From contig SVHD01000001.1 in assembly GCA_015056015.1 (NCBI GenBank), positions 77,102 to 141,101 of the forward strand: a stretch of 64,000 bases of DNA, written 5' to 3'. Made by a program: the position numbers and the translations under genes. This DNA comes from Clostridiales bacterium. Its GTDB lineage: Bacteria; Bacillota; Clostridia; Christensenellales; Aristaeellaceae. Positions 60,481-64,000 of the stretch are shown here, in pieces. The first letter of the stretch is position 1, and the number at the start of each line of letters is the position of its first letter. The notes under the pieces are model-generated. The model was given only the letters and a program-made list of their open reading frames with translations, was not told the origin of the DNA and ran no database searches.

Positions 60481-62274
60481 ATGAGCAAAGAATTGCTTGA
60501 AATCAAAAAGGATGGGCTGCTTCTGGGCGGCAAGCCCTTTTACCTGGCCAGCGGCTCTTTCCATTATTTCCGCACCATGCCCGGCGGCTGGAGAAAGCGC
60601 CTGGAACTGATGAAGGATTTTGGTCTCACTGCGGTGCAGACCTATGTAGCCTGGAATCTGCATGAGCCGGAAGAAGGAAAATTTGATTTTTCCGGTATGC
60701 TGGATCTTTCCGCGTTCCTTTCTTTATGCCAGGAAGTGGGGCTGAAGGTCATGCTTCGTCCCGCGCCCTTTATTTGCTCCGAATGGGAATTCGGCGGCAT
60801 GCCCTGGTGGCTTTTGAAGGAAAAGAATCAGGCCCTGCGCTGCATGGACGAGCGCTTCACTAAGGCCGTGCACAATTTCTATCAAGCCCTGGCCCCCCAG
60901 TTTGTGCCCCACCTTTCCACCAACGGCGGCCCCATCATCGCCGTGGACCTGGAAAATGAATACGGCGGCTATGGCAACGACAAAGAATATCTTCTCTTCT
61001 TGAAATCCGAGCTGGAAAACTGCGGGGTGGATGTGCCCTTCTACACCACCGACGGCAACATTATGCAGATGCTGCGGGAAGGCAGCCTGCCAGGTATCTG
61101 GGCGGGGGTGAATTACCGCATCGAAAGCAAGGAAGCCATTGCCCGTCTGCGCCAGGTGAAGCCCGAATTCGTACCTTTCGTGGGCGAATATTGGTCCGGC
61201 CGGGCCACTTACTTTGGCGAGCCCTTCGCCCCCCGGGAAGTGCCGCCCATCGCAAAAGCCTACCGGGAAGCGCTGGATGAAGGGGCCATGGTGAATTTCT
61301 ATATGTTCTGCGGCGGCACCAATTTCGGCTTCATGAACGGCGCCCGCATCACCCCGCCGTTCAACGGCAAGGGCGATAGAATCTATCGCGCCATCACCAC
61401 CAGCTATGATGTGAACGCTCTGGTGGGCGAGGATGGCTATCCCACCGAAAAATATTTTGCCTGCCGCAAGGAATTGGACGCCTTCCTGGGCAAGCCCGTC
61501 CGGGAAGCGGAGGAAGTGAAGCGGGAGGCCATCGTGCATGCGCCCGTGACCTTTACAAATTGCGCGCCCATGCTGGAAAATCTGCCCGCCCTGACCACGC
61601 CTGTCAAATCCGCCGGGCTCAAAACCTTTGAACAATTGGATCTGGCCTACGGCTTTATGGTTTATGAAACGGAATTGCATGCCGGCTATCCCGAAGGGCT
61701 GCCCCTCAAGATTTTCGGGCTTCATGACCGGATGCAGGTTTTCGTGGACGGGGAATACAAGGGCTATTATCAGCGGGATGTGGAATCCGATTTCATTCAG
61801 CTCTCCACCGGCGACAAGCCTGCCAAGCTTTCCCTGGTGGTGGAAAATATGGGCCGCAATAATACCGGCCCCCATCTGCGGGATGAAAAGGGCATCCTGG
61901 AGGAAGTGCGCTGGGGCTTTCCCAATCTCTTCCACTGGACCCATTGGCCCCTGGCCCTGAAGGATTTGAGCGGCCTTGCCTACACCGAAACCGAAACCGA
62001 AAAAGCCCCCGCCTTCTACAAGGCCGCTTTCACCCTGGATGCAATCAAGGATGGGCATCTGGTGATGGAAAACTGCGAAAAGGGCATGGTCTGGGTCAAC
62101 GGCTTCAATCTGGGCCGCTACTGGAAGATTGGCCCGCAGCAGTCCCTCTATCTCCCCGCCGATATCCTCAAGGAAGGCGAAAACGAAATCATCGTGCTGG
62201 ATCTGATGGGCGGCAAGGCCGCAGACAAGCGCGTCCTCTTCGCCGATCGTCCCCAGTGGGATATCACGGAGTAA
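60481..62274 (+). CDS. GH35 beta-galactosidase
   Basis: A 597-aa glycoside hydrolase family 35 enzyme, retaining, acting on terminal beta-galactose. N-terminal TIM-barrel signature: G-S-F-H-Y-F-R, V-A-W-N-L-H-E-P. Acid/base Glu160 (E-N-E-Y-G) and nucleophile Glu236 (V-G-E-Y-W-S-G). C-terminal jelly-rolls follow (N-L-G-R-Y-W-K-I-G-P-Q). It lacks a signal peptide, hence intracellular. Strong promoter with AAAGGAAG ribosome site. Its stop is followed after 17 bp by a run of three palindromic elements. Confidence 0.93.
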   Translation: MSKELLEIKKDGLLLGGKPFYLASGSFHYFRTMPGGWRKRLELMKDFGLTAVQTYVAWNLHEPEEGKFDFSGMLDLSAFLSLCQEVGLKVMLRPAPFICSEWEFGGMPWWLLKEKNQALRCMDERFTKAVHNFYQALAPQFVPHLSTNGGPIIAVDLENEYGGYGNDKEYLLFLKSELENCGVDVPFYTTDGNIMQMLREGSLPGIWAGVNYRIESKEAIARLRQVKPEFVPFVGEYWSGRATYFGEPFAPREVPPIAKAYREALDEGAMVNFYMFCGGTNFGFMNGARITPPFNGKGDRIYRAITTSYDVNALVGEDGYPTEKYFACRKELDAFLGKPVREAEEVKREAIVHAPVTFTNCAPMLENLPALTTPVKSAGLKTFEQLDLAYGFMVYETELHAGYPEGLPLKIFGLHDRMQVFVDGEYKGYYQRDVESDFIQLSTGDKPAKLSLVVENMGRNNTGPHLRDEKGILEEVRWGFPNLFHWTHWPLALKDLSGLAYTETETEKAPAFYKAAFTLDAIKDGHLVMENCEKGMVWVNGFNLGRYWKIGPQQSLYLPADILKEGENEIIVLDLMGGKAADKRVLFADRPQWDITE

Positions 62275-62291
62275 GGTTATTGAAAAATTTT

Positions 62292-62396
62292 CTGGGGGAA
62301 CCATTCTTTGTGGCCAAAGAATGGTTCCCCCAGTCCCCCTCCAAGAAAGCTGTACTGGATATTTTATGCGTGTTCTGATCAGCTTGAATACCAGTG
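62292..62396. repeat. Palindromic intergenic element, type 1, full length
   Basis: Intact hairpin 62292-62333 (CTGGGGGAACCATTCTTTG and complement), tail CAAGAAAGCTGTACTGGAT, ending GAATACCAGTG. It shows the uninterrupted form of the loop that carries inserts elsewhere. Confidence 0.85.
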
Positions 62397-62414
62397 TGAG
62401 GATAATGGAATATT

Positions 62415-62519
62415 GCGAGAGGGCCTTTCTTTTAAAAAAAGAAAGGCCCTCTCGCGCTCTCCCAAAGAAAACCGGCTCTGGATGTTTCCAACGTGTTCTC
62501 ATTCACTTGAATGCCAGTG
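62415..62519. repeat. Palindromic intergenic element, type 3, full length
   Basis: Hairpin 62415-62455 (GCGAGAGGGCCTTTCTTTT and complement), tail CCCAAAGAAAACCGGCTCTG, ending GAATGCCAGTG. Same orientation as the type-1 copy before it. Confidence 0.85.
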
Positions 62520-62570
62520 AAAAACGTCATGAAACAGGGAGAAATTGTCGATCCGAAGGAAAACAACGTA

Positions 62571-62640
62571 ATTTCCCAATTGCTTTCTTGGAGGGGGCGC
62601 GGGGGAGGGGTTCTTTGGCCACAAAGAACCTCTCCCCCGC
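62571..62640. repeat. Palindromic intergenic element, type 1
   Basis: Tail CAATTGCTTTCTTGGAGGG, then hairpin 62599-62640 (GCGGGGGAGGGGTTCTTTG and complement). Opposite orientation to the previous two. It ends 18 bp from the Hrb-like stop. Confidence 0.8.
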
Positions 62641-62658
62641 AAAAATCCCCCACTCCCA

Positions 62659-63297
62659 TCAAATCTTCTCAAATTTTTCGGGGCCCTGCTTACAGATGGG
62701 GCATTTTTCCGGGGGCTGGTTTCCGGTGTGGACATAGCCGCAGACGGTGCAGCGCCACTGGGGCTGATCGGATTCTTTTTTCGGGGCTTCCGGCTGGAAG
62801 GAGGACGCCTTGGGCGGGGTGACGCCCTTTTTCACCAGATGATAATCCGCATAGGTGAGGGGCTTGCCATAGCCGGTAACAACCGCCTCTTCCACCAGGC
62901 CCACAAAGAGGATATGGGTGCCCACATCCAGGGAAGAAACCACCTTGCAGGAAAAGGCCGCGCCCACTTCTGCGCTGTCCAGCAGCATGGGATCGCCGGC
63001 GGCGGAATGGGTCACGTCCATCCCCGCAAATTTATCGATTTCCCGGCCGCTTTTGAAGCCGTAACGGCCAATGAATTCCATATGCGCATCCTGAGTGAGC
63101 ACATTCACGGAAAAATGCCCGCTTTTCTGAATCATTTCGCAGGTGCAGTTTTCCTTATTTACGGCCACGGAAATCTGGGCCGGGGTGGCGGTCACCTGGC
63201 AGGCCGTATTGATAATGCAGCCGTAATCCTGGTTTTCGTAGGCGGTACCCAGCAGATATACGCCATAGGAAAGTTGAAAGAACGCTTTGAAATCCAT
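62659..63297 (-). CDS. Flavin reductase-rubredoxin fusion (high-molecular-weight rubredoxin type)
   Basis: A 212-aa protein. Residues 1 to about 160 form a split-barrel FMN-binding flavin-reductase domain (Y-G-C-I-I-N-T-A-C-Q, H-F-S-V-N-V-L, F-S-C-K-V-V). Residues about 178-212 form a rubredoxin-like iron site, C-T-V-C-G-Y and C-P-I-C-K. This is the Hrb layout of acetogens, a 229-aa protein that passes electrons to flavodiiron oxygen/NO reductases. The start is ATG 63297 behind AGAGGA; the ATG two codons earlier is too close. It suits an anaerobe under oxidative stress. Confidence 0.87.
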   Translation of the reverse strand: MDFKAFFQLSYGVYLLGTAYENQDYGCIINTACQVTATPAQISVAVNKENCTCEMIQKSGHFSVNVLTQDAHMEFIGRYGFKSGREIDKFAGMDVTHSAAGDPMLLDSAEVGAAFSCKVVSSLDVGTHILFVGLVEEAVVTGYGKPLTYADYHLVKKGVTPPKASSFQPEAPKKESDQPQWRCTVCGYVHTGNQPPEKCPICKQGPEKFEKI

Positions 63298-63354
63298 AAT
63301 CATTTCCTCTTTTCCTTTTGTTTTCGTTTTTATTCTACCCGTCTATTTCCATCA

Positions 63355-64000
63355 TCAAACGGATTGATAAATCTTTTGCATGGCCAGGGCGTCCTCAGCC
63401 ATGGTTCCCTTGGATTCGCAGATGATTCTGGGCTGATACCCCCGCGCCTTCAGCAGCGGCGCAAGATTCTCAAACCGGGGGCCGTAATCCGCCTCCGCAA
63501 AGGTGCGATGCCGCTTTTCCCCGGCGGCGGTATATTCGATGGTGGAAAAATGAATGTGGGTTTGCCGGGCGCGATCAATGCCCAGGATTTCCTCCATCCG
63601 ATCCAGCACCCGGGCAAAATCTTCCGTGCCTTTCAGGCTGCCCTGGGTAATGGCGTGGAGATGGGCGAAATCAATGCAGGAATACAGCCGCTCATCCAGC
63701 AGGCAGAAATCCAGCGTCTGATCCAGATTGCCGATCTGGCTTTTTTTGCCCATGGTCTCGGGGCAGAGATGAATATGGGAAAGGCCCAGATCATCCAGTC
63801 GGCGATAGGCCTCTCGGATGCCGTCCCGGCAATTTTGCAGCGCGGTTTCCCAATCCAGCTTCATCACCGCGCCTACATGCACCACCACCCGATCGCCCCC
63901 CAGGATATTCACCAGCCGGGCGCTTTCGGTAATATAACGATAGGAATTTTCCCGTTTTTCGGGATCAGGATTGGCCAGATTGATGAAATAGGGCGCATGA
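63355..64000 (-). CDS. Endonuclease IV-family TIM barrel (partial, 5' end cut by window)
   Basis: The frame is open to the window edge. Its first visible residues, H-A-P-Y-F-I-N-L-A-N-P-D-P, then V-V-V-H-V-G-A, H-L-C-P-E-T-M-G-K, C-I-D-F-A-H-L-H and H-I-H-F-S, match the zinc ligands of endonuclease IV (Nfo), which cuts at abasic sites. The usual third stretch differs slightly (C-E-S-K-G), so a sugar-isomerase-like relative is possible. About 215 residues are in the window, out of roughly 280. Confidence 0.72.
   Translation of the reverse strand, partial: HAPYFINLANPDPEKRENSYRYITESARLVNILGGDRVVVHVGAVMKLDWETALQNCRDGIREAYRRLDDLGLSHIHLCPETMGKKSQIGNLDQTLDFCLLDERLYSCIDFAHLHAITQGSLKGTEDFARVLDRMEEILGIDRARQTHIHFSTIEYTAAGEKRHRTFAEADYGPRFENLAPLLKARGYQPRIICESKGTMAEDALAMQKIYQSV

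Overview
The window looks like a chromosome segment of a spore-forming, anaerobic gut-type Bacillota (Clostridia). I base this on several things: an alpha/beta small acid-soluble spore protein, a PdaB-like deacetylase, the spoVB-mazG-hup-rqcP gene order, ThiT behind a TPP riboswitch, a rubredoxin-fused flavin reductase, and strong AGGAGG ribosome sites with frequent GTG/TTG starts. I cannot assign a genus. No phage, insertion sequence, CRISPR, tRNA or rRNA gene is visible.

Layout. 0-5 kb: end of an Fe-S aldo/keto reductase, a DUF523 protein, nucleotide salvage (deoD, dut, yfbR) and riboswitch-controlled thiT. 4-13 kb: rqcP, hup, mazG, a SpoVB-type flippase, gyrA and gyrB. 13-26 kb: a DUF1934 operon, three M42 aminopeptidases, then a long operon pepF / SGNH-PHP fusion / PHP / HIT / rpsU, followed by pdaB-like, a two-domain ssb and a padR operon with a hidden 48-aa ORF. 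27-34 kb: two sugar isomerase-like TIM barrels, a GH29 fucosidase with a divergent AraC regulator, a metallo-hydrolase and murG. 34-38 kb: a 1107-aa acyl-AMP ligase / acyl carrier / alpha-oxoamine synthase with its own reductase. 38-51 kb: rRNA methyltransferase, a transglutaminase-like protein, a spore-protein operon, a two-component system and a MoxR-DUF58-transglutaminase operon. 51-62 kb: an AraC-type membrane regulator, an ABC sugar importer without ATPase, and divergent GH2 and GH35 beta-galactosidases. 62-64 kb: Hrb-like protein and an endonuclease IV-family gene cut by the window edge.

Two observations stand out. First, the synthase at 34021-37344 plus the SDR at 37367-38173 looks like a self-contained route from a fatty acid and an amino acid to a long-chain amino alcohol. 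It fuses the three activities that sphingolipid-making proteobacteria encode as separate genes. Second, at least 19 copies of a modular palindromic element fill the intergenic spaces. Each has a GC-rich hairpin plus a tail, in three sub-types whose hairpin core and tail co-vary. Copies sit tail-to-tail in unlike pairs, usually with the hairpin 8-27 bp from a stop codon. Three copies carry a second repeat of about 92 bp in the hairpin loop.

Functionally the window combines housekeeping genes (replication, translation, wall synthesis, spore proteins) with glycan foraging: import of oligosaccharides, trimming of galactose and fucose, and peptide turnover.
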